DNA of 30,156 bases from an uncultured Lachnospiraceae bacterium (GCA_947564305.1 CANOBT010000061.1:1-30156); one strand, 5' to 3'. Shown: positions 8,319 through 18,402, counted from the first letter of the stretch. Notes: generated by a model from the sequence alone, not told the origin. Numbers and translations: made by a program.

Positions 8319-9515
8319 TCATGATTCAGAACGGAATTCTTTTTCTTTAAATGCCTCCCGGTACTGTTTCGGAGTCATCTTCATATACCGCTTAAATGCA
8401 CTTCCAAAATGGCTCTGGGAGTGAAAACACACATAGTCACTGATTTCCGTCAGACTAGCCTCCGAATACTTCAGCAGGTTTGCCGCACGCTCCACACGGA
8501 ATTTCTGAATGTACTCCTGGATATTCATCCCCATATCCTGCCGGAACACCCTTGAGAGGTGGCCCGCACTGATTCCGATTGCCTCTGCAATGTCCTCCAG
8601 ATAAATTTTATGGTTATAGTTTTTATAAATATAATCCTTGCACTGCTCCGTATAATTGGCGGACGCTTTCTCTGCTTTTACATCCGCCACCAGTTTTGCA
8701 AATTCATAGATAACTTTCCGGCAGTATTCCTCCAATTCCTCTGTCTTCGTACATTGGTCGATTCGGTTGATAAAAATATCGCTCAGCCGGTAGGCCTTTG
8801 CCGGGGATACGCCATTCATGATTGCTTCTCTTGTTGAAACGGTTACAACAGTCACGGATAAATTTCTATAATGATTCTTTTTCTTACTGGACAGAATTCC
8901 CGCATTGTCTAACATCGCATCCATTCTCCGCCTGGCTTCCACAGGCCGCCCCTGTGCCACACATTCCAAAATATAGCGCTCCTCCTGATATGTATGGTGA
9001 TAGAGGTCCTCATCCAGTTTCTTCATTTCCAGAGCGATATTCTCTCTCTCCATCTCAGTCTCTTCTATATCTGCAAGAGCATTCGCTTTCCGGATTGCCT
9101 CCACCTCCACAGGAACACCGTTTTCCAGTTCATACAGCACCGCAGCAAGGGTAAGAACCCGAAAAAGAGACATCTTGGCGGGATGTCTCCTTTCTTCTGC
9201 TGAAATACCGTAGTATTTATAAAAACTGCAAAGCCCTGCATGATCCATATCCTCCGTACAAATCGGACCTGTCAGACAAAATCCTTTCCGCCCTTTCATA
9301 CAGACGAAAAATACATTATTTTCATCCTTGTAAATGACCGGAAGCTCCTGGCTTTTCCCTTTTTCTAAAAGCCGCTCCACAAGAAACGGCGCACTGATAA
9401 ACGGACTCTCCTCTGCTAAAAATACGCCGGAGCCCGCCGGCATACAATTCTCATGGGCCACAAAAAAAATCGGAATTCCTAAAAGCTGCTCTACTTTTTC
9501 TATCAACCGCGGCAT
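8319..9515 (-). CDS. AraC-family transcriptional regulator
   Basis: This 398-residue protein has a C-terminal AraC-type double helix-turn-helix over about the last 100 residues (YLEDIAEAIGISAGHLSRVFRQDMG and the following FRVERAANLL...YVCFHSQSHFGSAFKRYM). The long N-terminal region is not one I can name; it has a Cys- and Gly-rich first 130 residues and a helical middle. The ATG at 9515 has AGGAGG nine bases upstream. An in-frame ATG at 9521 is only three bases from that site, so it is less likely. It starts 50 bases after GH31 with no clear terminator between. Its position just before the symporter operon suggests it activates that operon in response to an imported sugar. Confidence 0.85.
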   Translation of the reverse strand: MPRLIEKVEQLLGIPIFFVAHENCMPAGSGVFLAEESPFISAPFLVERLLEKGKSQELPVIYKDENNVFFVCMKGRKGFCLTGPICTEDMDHAGLCSFYKYYGISAEERRHPAKMSLFRVLTLAAVLYELENGVPVEVEAIRKANALADIEETEMERENIALEMKKLDEDLYHHTYQEERYILECVAQGRPVEARRRMDAMLDNAGILSSKKKNHYRNLSVTVVTVSTREAIMNGVSPAKAYRLSDIFINRIDQCTKTEELEEYCRKVIYEFAKLVADVKAEKASANYTEQCKDYIYKNYNHKIYLEDIAEAIGISAGHLSRVFRQDMGMNIQEYIQKFRVERAANLLKYSEASLTEISDYVCFHSQSHFGSAFKRYMKMTPKQYREAFKEKEFRSES

Positions 9516-9565
9516 AACCATGCTCCTCCTGGGTAACTTTTAATATATACAGGCATTTTCCGTCT

Positions 9566-11560
9566 TTACCGGAATACACAACATCCTTTCTTCAAAAATA
9601 CTGGAATCGTATCCAACGGCGCCTCCACTACGTACCTTTGCCCGCCTTCATACTCTTTTCCTGACGCATATTCCATCCACTGTTCCCCGCCCGGCAGATA
9701 AACGCTGCGGGAAGTCTTGCCTGCATGCAGGATTGGAGCCACCAGGATATCCGGACCATAGAAGTATTCATCCTCGATTTCCCAGCAGACCTTATCCTGT
9801 GGATACATATAGAACAGAGTCCGCATCACCGGAGTACCCTTCTCATGGGCTTCCTCCATGATACGTCTCGTATAGGGCCGCATCCGTTCCCGCAATTCCA
9901 TGTACTTCTTACAAATCTCGTAGACTTCCTCTCCATAGGACCAGACCTCATTGTCCGCCCCGGAACAGCACTCTGCTCCGCCTGTGGTTCCATATTGGGG
10001 CTGTCTCGGCTCCCTGTCTCCGTGAAGCCGCATCACCGGGCAGAACGCGCCCCATTCAAACCATCTGGCAAACAACTCCTGAAATGCCGGGTCCTTCGGA
10101 TTTCCCCCATGGAAACCTCCGATATCCGTGGTCCACCAGGGAATTCCCGCCATCCCCATATTCAGTCCTGCCGCAAGCTGGTTTTGCATACTCTCAAAAC
10201 TGGAGGCGATATCTCCTGACCATACGAGCGCCCCGTATCTCTGGCTCCCCGCCCATGCACAGCGGAGAAGATTGACAATGTTCTTCTGTCCCTCTTCCTC
10301 CATGCCTTCATAAAACGTTTTTGCGTAGTCCACCGGATATCTGTTTCCAATCTGCAGATTCGTCCCCTGATGATACCGGTAATTGTCAAAGTCGTAAACC
10401 GAATATTCCGGCTCCGCCTCGTCCAGCCAGAATATCTTGATTCCCTTGTCATAGTAATTATGCTTCGCTTTGTCCCAGACATATTTCCGGGCATCCGGAT
10501 TCGTCGCATCATAATGGATGGTCGCGCCCATAAAATCCAATCCCACACGGAAACCTCTCTCCGTGCGGATCAGATATCCCTTTTCCAGCATTTCCTCATA
10601 ATTTTCACTGGTCTTGTCTACGGTGGGCCAGACGGATACCATCAATTCAATTCCCATCTCCTGCAATTCCCGTATCATGTTTTCCGGCTCCGGCCAGTAT
10701 ACCGGGTCAAATTTCCATTCTCCCTGCCTGGGCCAGTGGAAATAATCAATCACGATCACGTCAATGGGAAGATTTCTGCGCTTGTATTCTCTTGCCACTT
10801 CCAATAGTTCTTCCTGTGTCTGATAGCGCAGCTTGCACTGCCAGAAGCCTAGTCCATATTCCGGCATCATAGGCACAGTCCCGGTCACTGCCGCATAAGC
10901 CTCCTCAATCTCCGCCGGGGTATCGCCTGCCACCACCCAGTAATCCAGTGCCTTAGTGGAATATGCCTCAAAGCTCATAATATTTTTCCCAAACACCGCA
11001 CGGCCGACTCCCGGATTATTCCACAAAAATCCATATCCCAGAGAGGAAACAGCAAACGGCACGCTGGCCTGCGAATTCCGATGTGCCAGTTCCAAATCCA
11101 GTCCTTTCAAATCAAGGTATGGCTGTTGGTACTGCCCCATCCCATATATTCTTTCATTTCTATCCACAGACTCAAACCGCATCGTGAGATGATAATCCCC
11201 GCCAGTAATGGGTTTAAATTCCCGCGCCTCCACTTCGATGGCACTGCATTTTTTATCCAGTACATCTCTGCGGTTCCGGCAGTATTCCTCCAAAAGCAGT
11301 TTGTTATCGGCATTATAAACGGTGAGTTTCCCAAGCTTCGTTATCTCAGCCCAAATCTTGCCGTTTGTAATCCTTGCACCTTTTTCCGAATACCCTATCT
11401 CACAATTGTCCATTCCTTTTTGGCTTAATGCCCAATCCTCCTGCGGCATCTGAGCCTCTTTTGTGGCACGGACCCGTAGTGCATTCTTCCCCCAAGGCTC
11501 TATCCACACTTCCTCTGCATCGTAATGATATATCAGCCTTCCATCCTCTATCTTCAGCAT
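9566..11560 (-). CDS. GH31 alpha-glycosidase (alpha-glucosidase/alpha-xylosidase type)
   Basis: This 664-residue family 31 enzyme cleaves alpha-linked glucose or xylose ends. The beta-sandwich N-terminal domain is followed by the barrel. The nucleophile is Asp380 in IFWLDEAEP and the acid/base is Asp450 in LVWSGD; both are intact. The WWTTDIGGF and CPVMRLHGDR blocks are typical of the family. The ATG at 11560 has GGAAGGAG just upstream. A reading 37 residues longer starts without such a site and its extra residues look unrelated to the family. There is no signal peptide. It ends the ABC transporter operon, so it probably hydrolyses the sugar that transporter brings in. The alpha-glucosidase versus alpha-xylosidase choice is open. 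Confidence 0.9.
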   Translation of the reverse strand: MLKIEDGRLIYHYDAEEVWIEPWGKNALRVRATKEAQMPQEDWALSQKGMDNCEIGYSEKGARITNGKIWAEITKLGKLTVYNADNKLLLEEYCRNRRDVLDKKCSAIEVEAREFKPITGGDYHLTMRFESVDRNERIYGMGQYQQPYLDLKGLDLELAHRNSQASVPFAVSSLGYGFLWNNPGVGRAVFGKNIMSFEAYSTKALDYWVVAGDTPAEIEEAYAAVTGTVPMMPEYGLGFWQCKLRYQTQEELLEVAREYKRRNLPIDVIVIDYFHWPRQGEWKFDPVYWPEPENMIRELQEMGIELMVSVWPTVDKTSENYEEMLEKGYLIRTERGFRVGLDFMGATIHYDATNPDARKYVWDKAKHNYYDKGIKIFWLDEAEPEYSVYDFDNYRYHQGTNLQIGNRYPVDYAKTFYEGMEEEGQKNIVNLLRCAWAGSQRYGALVWSGDIASSFESMQNQLAAGLNMGMAGIPWWTTDIGGFHGGNPKDPAFQELFARWFEWGAFCPVMRLHGDREPRQPQYGTTGGAECCSGADNEVWSYGEEVYEICKKYMELRERMRPYTRRIMEEAHEKGTPVMRTLFYMYPQDKVCWEIEDEYFYGPDILVAPILHAGKTSRSVYLPGGEQWMEYASGKEYEGGQRYVVEAPLDTIPVFLKKGCCVFR

Positions 11561-11681
11561 TTCTGCTCCTTCCTGAATTGATAACTGCCTGCAGTACAAA
11601 CGACTGCCTGCTTCTACCGAATATTCCTGTTTTCTCGTTCTTCCATTATAAACTACCTTTGCCCTTGACACAAGCAGTTGA

Positions 11682-12530
11682 TTACCCTTTCACCGCCCCG
11701 CTTGTCATACCGCTGACGATATACTTCTGCATGAAAATGAATATCAATGCCACCGGAATAATCGTGACAACCGCAAAAGCCGTCAAGTAACTCCATTTTG
11801 TCCCATACTGTCCCATAAAGTTAAAGATTCCTGCCGTAATCGGTCTTTTTTCCTGATCCAGAATGAATGTCATTCCATATGCCAGATCGCCCCATGCATA
11901 CAAGAAGGAAAAGATTGCACATACCATGACTCCGGGCCTTGCTATGGGAATCAAAACCTTTACAAAAGCAGTAAAACGGTTACATCCATCCAGATACGCC
12001 GCCTCTTCCAAATCCTTAGGTATGGAGGCGAAATAATTTTTCAAAATCAGAATAGAAAACGGAATTCCTATCGTAGCATCCGCCAGTACTGCCGCAACCC
12101 ATGTATTATACACATGCATATTTTTAAACATAATGAACATTGGAGTCAGCAGCACGGATACCGGAAGCATCTGTGTCACCAGAAATGACAGCAGCATCAG
12201 TTTCCTTCCCTTAAAATGATACTTTGCAATCCCATAGGATGCGGGTACAGCCAGTACCACCGCAATCAGGGCAGCTCCGATGGAAATCAAAAAGCTGTTT
12301 CCAAAGGAGCGGAACATATTAAAATCACCGGTCTCCACCTGTGCCGCATAAGACTGTGTATTCAAGACATGCGGGTAAAATGTAGGCGGATTTTGAAAGA
12401 TTTCCTGCTCCGTCTTTAAAGAAGTAATCAACGCCCAGTATAGAGGAAATAGGAGGACGCACAACAACAATACCGATACAAGACATAGTATCACATTCTT
12501 TTTTCCCGAAATCTTTTTCTCTTCATCCAT
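11682..12530 (-). CDS. ABC sugar transporter permease, MalG type
   Basis: This 282-residue inner-membrane protein has about six transmembrane segments. Its EAA loop, LEEAAYLDGCNRFTAFVKVLIP, docks the ATPase. It pairs with the MalF-type permease upstream to form the channel of a carbohydrate uptake (CUT1) transporter. Its start and the upstream stop share one base (TGATG), indicating translational coupling. No ATPase gene is found in the operon. Confidence 0.92.
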   Translation of the reverse strand: MDEEKKISGKKNVILCLVSVLLLCVLLFPLYWALITSLKTEQEIFQNPPTFYPHVLNTQSYAAQVETGDFNMFRSFGNSFLISIGAALIAVVLAVPASYGIAKYHFKGRKLMLLSFLVTQMLPVSVLLTPMFIMFKNMHVYNTWVAAVLADATIGIPFSILILKNYFASIPKDLEEAAYLDGCNRFTAFVKVLIPIARPGVMVCAIFSFLYAWGDLAYGMTFILDQEKRPITAGIFNFMGQYGTKWSYLTAFAVVTIIPVALIFIFMQKYIVSGMTSGAVKG

Positions 12531-13429
12531 CAGTCTTCCTCCCCATCCGTTGTAACTTTAATATAAAATACGCCTACGATCAATAAGAGTAACAGCAATA
12601 CATTCGCCACTGCAGAGCCTTTACTGTATTTAAACATCTCAAATGACAGCTTATAAGAGTATGTGGACAACATATGTGTCGAATTTACCGGACCTCCGCT
12701 TGTCATGACATATACCAGGTCATATACTTTAAAAGTATATATGAATCCCAGAATCAGCACAGATTCTATGGTGGGCTTCAGAAGCGGAAGCGTAATCTTA
12801 AAAAAGGTCTGTACCTTATCCGCGCCGTCAATCGAAGCGCTCTCATACAATTCCTTCGGTATCGTAGTCAATCCGGTAGACAATAGAATCATGTTAAATG
12901 GAATCCCAATCCATACATTCGCACAGATCAAGGCGAACATCGCCGTTCCCGGCGTAGTCAGCCATTCAATATTTTTACTGATCAGATGAAGACTCCTTAA
13001 AATATAGTTAAGTACCCCGATATCGGTGGCAAACAAAAGCTTAAACATAAGCGCTGTAACCGTGACCGGTATCATCCACGGCACCAACAGGATTCCACGG
13101 ATTGGCTTTGCAAGTGTAAACCGTTTACTGAAAAACAATGCCAGTGCAAAGCCAATGACAAACTGGAATACCAGACATAAAATCGTATAACGCAATGTAT
13201 TGCCTAAGGAGGTCGTAAATACACTATCGCTCATTAGTTCCCTGTAATTTTCAAACAGTATAAAGTTCTTTGTGCCGCGGACCAGATTCCCCGCATTCAC
13301 ATCCTGAAAACTCAGAATGATATTACGCACAATCGGATATCCTACAAAAACCAACATGTACAGGAATGCCGGAAGCACAAATAAGATTCCCACGTTCTCA
13401 TAACGAAATATCTTTTTTATTTTCTCCAT
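12530..13429 (-). CDS. ABC sugar transporter permease, MalF/UgpA type
   Basis: This 299-residue membrane protein has about six transmembrane segments and the EAA-type loop ELYESASIDGADKVQTFFKITLPLLKP, as in the first permease of CUT1 sugar importers. I chose the ATG at 13429 because AGGAAGGAG lies just before it; the 20 extra upstream residues in a longer reading lack a ribosome binding site and look like leader. It follows the binding-protein gene after a 135-base gap that holds a strong stem-loop. Confidence 0.92.
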   Translation of the reverse strand: MEKIKKIFRYENVGILFVLPAFLYMLVFVGYPIVRNIILSFQDVNAGNLVRGTKNFILFENYRELMSDSVFTTSLGNTLRYTILCLVFQFVIGFALALFFSKRFTLAKPIRGILLVPWMIPVTVTALMFKLLFATDIGVLNYILRSLHLISKNIEWLTTPGTAMFALICANVWIGIPFNMILLSTGLTTIPKELYESASIDGADKVQTFFKITLPLLKPTIESVLILGFIYTFKVYDLVYVMTSGGPVNSTHMLSTYSYKLSFEMFKYSKGSAVANVLLLLLLIVGVFYIKVTTDGEED

Positions 13430-13511
13430 AAAACTCTCCTTCCTGACCTGCAAAAAACATACTGAGTACATATTTCTGACAGGCAGCACCAGCTAGAAAA
13501 GGTATAAAACT

Positions 13512-13548
13512 GGCTGCCGCCCAGATAGGTACATGCTGTGCGGCAGCC
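13512..13548 (-). other. Intercistronic stem-loop after the binding-protein gene
   Basis: GGCTGCCGC (13512-13520) pairs perfectly with GCGGCAGCC (13540-13548). On the minus strand TTTT follows within three bases, so it may be a leaky terminator. Such hairpins commonly let the binding protein be made in excess over the permeases; that role here is inferred. Confidence 0.65.
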
Positions 13549-13564
13549 GGATATTTACTTTTCA

Positions 13565-14851
13565 CTATTTTACTATCTCGTCAATGGTTGTCTGAGCCTG
13601 TGCAGCAGCTTCTTCCGGCGCTGCTGTTCCGGTAATCACCTGATTGAATGCCAGAGAAATCGCATCTGATACGCTTGGCCATTCAGCCAGAGGACCTCTT
13701 GGCATTGCATACTGCAATTCCTCAACAAATGGCTGATACGGGGAATCTTCTTCAAACTGGCTCTCAGCAATCGTCTGGTCCGCAGAAATATATCCGAATT
13801 TATCCATCAGATATTTCACCTGCTCTTCTGCAGTCGCATATGTGAGGAAATCCAAAGCTCCGTCTACATTTCTGCCGTTGATTACCGCATAGTTTTCTCC
13901 GCCGAGTACGGATGTATATTCCGCATCTTTTGGAAGTAATGTTACTTTCCAGTTCAAATCCGGCGCTTCTGACTGCATGGTCGGAATCTGCCATGGACCG
14001 TTCTCCATCATTGCCACGTTGCCTGCGATAAACTGGTTCATAACGTCTCCCTGTGTCCAGTTGATGCACTCTTTGCTCATCACTCCGTCATTTACCAAAT
14101 CCCCGATAAATGTCAGAGCGCGGATACCGTTTTCGTTGTCGATGTCATAGGATGTAGCGCCTGTTGACCAGAGCCATGGAGCGAAGTTAAAGGTTCCCTC
14201 TTCATTCTGTACGCTGCAGAGCGCCAGTCCGGTCACGCTGTCAGTGGTCAGCGCTTTTGCAGTTTCTTTTAATTCATCCCATGTGGTCGGAACCTCACAG
14301 CCAGCCTCTTTTAACATATCTTCATTGTAGTATAAAGCCAGGCAGTTTGCGCCGAATGGCACACCATATAATTTGTCATCTACCGTACAGGAGTTTACGG
14401 TTCCCTCGTAGTAGCCGCTTACGTCAAACTTTCCGGTCAGGTCCTCAAAGATTCCCATCTCCACGTAAGATGCATGGTCCGGAGAATCCAAAATCGCAAT
14501 ATCCGGCAAGTCGTCTGCGGAAGCTCCGATGGATAACTGCTTTTTGAAATCTGCAAAGGGTACATATTTTGCAGTTACTTCGTATTGATCCTGAGACCCA
14601 TTGTAATCCTGGATCACCTTGTCTAATGCCACCTGATGGCCTTCTGTTTCCCAGTAATACCAAATAGTTACTGCCTCGGCATCCCCTGAAGATGCCTGGC
14701 TTTCGCCCTCTTCTGCATTTTCTTGTGTAGAAGTCCCTGCGTCCTCACCTGACGTATCCTGAGTATCGCCGCCTCCGCCGGAGCATCCTGCGAGCAGGCC
14801 TACACTCAATGCCAACACTGTCAATAATGCGGTTATCTTTCTCTTTTTCAT
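13565..14851 (-). CDS. ABC sugar-binding lipoprotein
   Basis: This 428-residue extracellular solute-binding protein (family 1) captures a sugar for the two downstream permeases. Its first 23 residues form a lipoprotein signal with lipobox LLAGC, so Cys23 should be lipid-anchored outside the membrane. A Gly/Ser/Glu-rich linker (about 24-60) precedes the binding domain, which starts near VTIWYYWETEGH. The ATG follows AAGGAGG. A TATGAT -10-like element lies at 14898-14893 with only a poor -35, consistent with activation by the YesN-like regulator encoded next door. The ligand is not readable, but GH31 in the same operon points to an alpha-linked oligosaccharide. Confidence 0.93.
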   Translation of the reverse strand: MKKRKITALLTVLALSVGLLAGCSGGGGDTQDTSGEDAGTSTQENAEEGESQASSGDAEAVTIWYYWETEGHQVALDKVIQDYNGSQDQYEVTAKYVPFADFKKQLSIGASADDLPDIAILDSPDHASYVEMGIFEDLTGKFDVSGYYEGTVNSCTVDDKLYGVPFGANCLALYYNEDMLKEAGCEVPTTWDELKETAKALTTDSVTGLALCSVQNEEGTFNFAPWLWSTGATSYDIDNENGIRALTFIGDLVNDGVMSKECINWTQGDVMNQFIAGNVAMMENGPWQIPTMQSEAPDLNWKVTLLPKDAEYTSVLGGENYAVINGRNVDGALDFLTYATAEEQVKYLMDKFGYISADQTIAESQFEEDSPYQPFVEELQYAMPRGPLAEWPSVSDAISLAFNQVITGTAAPEEAAAQAQTTIDEIVK

Positions 14852-14967
14852 TTTTTTCCTCCTTCAAATACGCTGTTGTTTTTGTTGTATTTATCATACT
14901 GTTTTTTTCTTCCCCGGAAAACGGTAAAAAAGTGAAAAAGGATAAATAATCTAAAGCAGCTCTTCCT

Positions 14968-16500
14968 CTATCGGTTCGCCTTTCTATATTCAGCAGGCGA
15001 CATTCCCACACATTCCTTAAACACCCTGGCAAAATATTTCGCATCTGTGTAACCTACTTTTTCTGAAATCTCATATTGCTTCAACTGGGTTCCTATCAGT
15101 AATTCCTTAGCCTTCAGCAAACGGTAATTACGAATATAGGAACTGAAATTTTCTCCCAGTTCTTTATGGAACTGCGCCCCCAGATATTCCTGTGTCAGAT
15201 TCAGCCTGTCTGCAATCTCACTCAGCGTGATTCCATCCGCATAAAATTCATGAATCATGCTCTGCGTCTTTTTGACGGCAAGGCTAAGCCCTTCTGTCTC
15301 TTTTACCGAAATACGCATATGGCAGAGCAGCTCTTCATAAGTGCTCTTTAGTTCCTCTTCCGTCCTGGCACCCATAATATGGTTCAGCAGTTTCTTCTGG
15401 TCAATTTTATGATAATCAATCCCGTCGACTTCCTTCGCGATATTGAGCAGCGACCACTGGAAACGGACGTAAGATTCCTTTACTTCCCTGGGCGAATAAA
15501 CTTTTCCATTCAAGAAATAACTGTGAAACTTTTCGATAATCTCCCGTAATCTTTGATTTTCTCCCGTGCAGACTGCAATTTTCATCTGATTTTCCAGTTC
15601 TACCGGATAAATGCAGATTTCTGTCCGAATGTCCGAGATTCTAGGATAAGAAATCAAAATATCGTCTCCAAGGACGATGTTCCAGTCCATAAAGGGAATC
15701 AATCTCTGATACCCTTCCCTGATTTCCTGTATCCCGCACACCTCCATCATTCCGTAGCTGAACTTCCACTCCCGTTTTTCTCTCCTCTGAAGCAAAATCT
15801 GGTTCTGATACCACCGCTCAATTTCCTGCCTGGAAGAATAGCCGTAAATAACAGTCAAAATCACCTGGTCATACTCCATATCTACCAGACAGTAATCCAG
15901 ATTTTTCTGCTCCATTAACCGGCACATCTCCTGCCGTTTTCTTTCCCTGTGCTCTTCAAAACTATTTCCCATATAAGTAAGCAGTTCTATTAAATGGGAA
16001 TCTTTTCCTACCCCATACCGATTCTCCAAAAACTCTTCTACCTGCCCGTCCAACACAGACACCCCGTGAAGAATATTCGAAACAATATTTTCCAAGCCGC
16101 CCATGGAATCCGGGATTCTTTTTTGTTCCTGCTCATACAACTGCTGTATCTTCTGGATTGTCTGTACAAAATCCTGCACTACCACAGGCTTGATAATATA
16201 ATCACTGACGCCTAATTTGACCGCCTGCTGCGCATAGGAAAATTCGGAGTAGGCAGTCAGGATGATGACTTTGGGAAAGAGCCCCTGCTCTTGTATCTTT
16301 GAGAGCATTTCCAAACCGTCCATGACAGGCATCTTAATGTCCGTAATCACCAGATCCGGCCTGCATTCTTCAATGCAGTGAAGCCCCTCCTGTCCGTTGC
16401 CTGCCACACTGACAACGGCAATCTCAGGAAACATTTTATCCAGAAGCTTACACAAGCCTTCTCTGATCAATATCTCATCTTCCACTACGACTGCTTTCAT
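14968..16500 (-). CDS. YesN-like response regulator with AraC output domain
   Basis: This 510-residue protein has an N-terminal receiver domain with phosphoacceptor Asp54 in LVITDIKMP and a C-terminal AraC-type DNA-binding domain over about residues 410-508 (ITLSEIADRLNLTQEYLGAQFHKELG, then YTDAKYFARVFKECVG). The long middle region is typical of YesN-type regulators and has no catalytic motif I recognise. Its ATG overlaps the stop of the kinase gene (ATGA) and uses AAGGAGG inside the kinase 3' end. It most likely activates the sugar ABC operon starting 117 bases downstream. Confidence 0.92.
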   Translation of the reverse strand: MKAVVVEDEILIREGLCKLLDKMFPEIAVVSVAGNGQEGLHCIEECRPDLVITDIKMPVMDGLEMLSKIQEQGLFPKVIILTAYSEFSYAQQAVKLGVSDYIIKPVVVQDFVQTIQKIQQLYEQEQKRIPDSMGGLENIVSNILHGVSVLDGQVEEFLENRYGVGKDSHLIELLTYMGNSFEEHRERKRQEMCRLMEQKNLDYCLVDMEYDQVILTVIYGYSSRQEIERWYQNQILLQRREKREWKFSYGMMEVCGIQEIREGYQRLIPFMDWNIVLGDDILISYPRISDIRTEICIYPVELENQMKIAVCTGENQRLREIIEKFHSYFLNGKVYSPREVKESYVRFQWSLLNIAKEVDGIDYHKIDQKKLLNHIMGARTEEELKSTYEELLCHMRISVKETEGLSLAVKKTQSMIHEFYADGITLSEIADRLNLTQEYLGAQFHKELGENFSSYIRNYRLLKAKELLIGTQLKQYEISEKVGYTDAKYFARVFKECVGMSPAEYRKANR

Positions 16501-18281
16501 AACTCCTCCTTTTGAGACACCGGAATCCGTATCTCCACAGCAGTTCCCTGCCCTTTTTCACTCTCTATGACGACATTTGCACTTTCACCATAATACATAT
16601 TGAGCCTGGTAATCGCATTTTCCATCCCAATGTGGTTTTTATCATCTGTTTTCCGAAAAATCCCGCCGTTTATCTCCTTTACCAACTCCTGCGGCATCCC
16701 GCAGCCGTTGTCCTTAATACTAATTTTTACAAACTCCCCATCCCGTTCCATATTTACAAAAAGAAGATGTTTTCTGTCCATTCCCTCAAATCCATGAAGA
16801 ATCGCATTCTCAATAAAAGGCTGCAAAAGCAGCTTATGAATGAACAATTCCATAAGTTCTGGTTCTACATTCATCTGACATTCAAAGGTATTTTTCAACT
16901 TCGTCTGCTGCAGGAAAATATACTGTTTCAGCCAATCTACTTCTTCTTTGATTGTCACGATTCCATTACTGTTAGAGATTCCATACCGCAGAATATGTGC
17001 GAGCGTTGCTATCATATTGCTGATCTCATACTCATCCCTGTCTATTGCCATCCAATTGATGGTATCTAATGTATTATAGATAAAATGAGGATTAATCTGA
17101 GCCTCCAAGGCAGTAATCTCGGCATTTTTCTGTTTTTCGACAGACAATTTCAGCTTGTCCATCGTAGAATTAAATTCCTCCGCTATAATCTCAATCTCCG
17201 TCGGACGCGTCGAATCCGGCGCCACATGGACATTTAAATCTCCCTGCCCGGCCTTTCGCATCGTCTCCACCACTCTTTTTATGGAGCCGGTCATCCGGTT
17301 GACCTGCCGCACCATGATCACCAAAACCGCCAGCAGAGATAACAAGGTGACACTGACCAATATCTTCTGCTGCTGATGAAGCCCGTTCACCAATTCCTCC
17401 TGGTTCGTGGCCCGGATAATCTCCCATCCTGTCTTTTCATCATGTACGGAATAAATGGATAATCTGCCGTCTCCCAAAAGCCCTGTCTGGGCCGCCAATT
17501 CTTGATAAGCAGCTTTTTTTTGCTCTGCATCCGCACGCTCTGGGAAAATAGAATGTCCAATCTCCTCAGAATTGGAACAGGATATCACATTTCCGTTCTC
17601 ATCCACAATAAAATTCAGCCCGTTTTCCGCAGGCGCTGAACAGACTTCCTCCAGAAGCTTCTCATCGATGCTGACAATCACCACCCCGCACTGCTTTTTC
17701 ACATTCCGGTAATCAATGATGCGGTGTCCAATATGGAACAAATAACAGGAGTTGCTTCCGAACACCACTTTTTCTCCGGTAGGAAAAATATGGGTCTGGT
17801 TATCACCGCTGATTTCCTCATATAGCTCAGCCTTTGACTTTGCCATACTGTCCATCCAGGATGTGTAGGTGGTAGAAGCTGTAAGCTGATCGTAAAATAC
17901 CAGTTCTTTGCTTTCTGTAATCACAGAGATGGATTTTACATAGTCTTTCGTATAAAACAGCCCTCTCAAAGTTTTTCTGAGCATTTTCCGGTTGTTAGCC
18001 ACATCTTCTCCTGCATTAATCTTATCAACTAATTCCACAATTGAATCATCCGTATAGACCTGGAACAGAATATCCTCATAGGACTCCAGCCACACATCAA
18101 GCCCTGCCTTTGTCTGCTGCAGATTGGCTTTTGTCATGCTCTCTACATTATGCTGTACAAGCCCGGACGTATTATAATACGATATGATGTTGATCAAAAG
18201 GATGGGGATAACCGATGTAATGATAAATGCAGTTACGAGTTGGATTCTAATACTTTTCCTGTCAAGTTTGATTGATTTCAT
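16497..18281 (-). CDS. YesM-like sensor histidine kinase
   Basis: This 594-residue membrane kinase has one transmembrane helix near residues 15-36 and a second near 306-325. Between them is an extracytoplasmic sensor of about 270 residues. A HAMP linker follows at about 326-380, then the His_kinase family domain with His399 in EAQINPHFIYNTLDTINW. The ATP-binding N and G boxes, LLQPFIENAILHG and IKDNGCGMP, are intact. YesM kinases pair with YesN regulators and often sense sugars, sometimes via a binding protein. Its ribosome binding site is an unusually long AGGAGGGAGGG tract. Confidence 0.92.
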   Translation of the reverse strand: MKSIKLDRKSIRIQLVTAFIITSVIPILLINIISYYNTSGLVQHNVESMTKANLQQTKAGLDVWLESYEDILFQVYTDDSIVELVDKINAGEDVANNRKMLRKTLRGLFYTKDYVKSISVITESKELVFYDQLTASTTYTSWMDSMAKSKAELYEEISGDNQTHIFPTGEKVVFGSNSCYLFHIGHRIIDYRNVKKQCGVVIVSIDEKLLEEVCSAPAENGLNFIVDENGNVISCSNSEEIGHSIFPERADAEQKKAAYQELAAQTGLLGDGRLSIYSVHDEKTGWEIIRATNQEELVNGLHQQQKILVSVTLLSLLAVLVIMVRQVNRMTGSIKRVVETMRKAGQGDLNVHVAPDSTRPTEIEIIAEEFNSTMDKLKLSVEKQKNAEITALEAQINPHFIYNTLDTINWMAIDRDEYEISNMIATLAHILRYGISNSNGIVTIKEEVDWLKQYIFLQQTKLKNTFECQMNVEPELMELFIHKLLLQPFIENAILHGFEGMDRKHLLFVNMERDGEFVKISIKDNGCGMPQELVKEINGGIFRKTDDKNHIGMENAITRLNMYYGESANVVIESEKGQGTAVEIRIPVSQKEEL

Positions 18282-18402
18282 GGCAGACCCTCCCTCCTAT
18301 CATTATACCTGATATTTTTTGCCGGGAAATATGAAAAATGTTAGAAAGGTTGAATTATGCAAGATAAAAAGAAATTATTTTAGAAGGTAATGTTTTTTCC
18401 TT

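Noticed and set aside
13116..13128. GTAAAC-C-GTTTAC palindrome resembling a CcpA site
   Set aside because: It lies inside the MalF-type coding region and has an extra central base, so chance within codons is more likely.
18302..18307. TATAAT just upstream of the sensor kinase gene
   Set aside because: The implied start would fall inside the ribosome binding site, and no -35 box is found.
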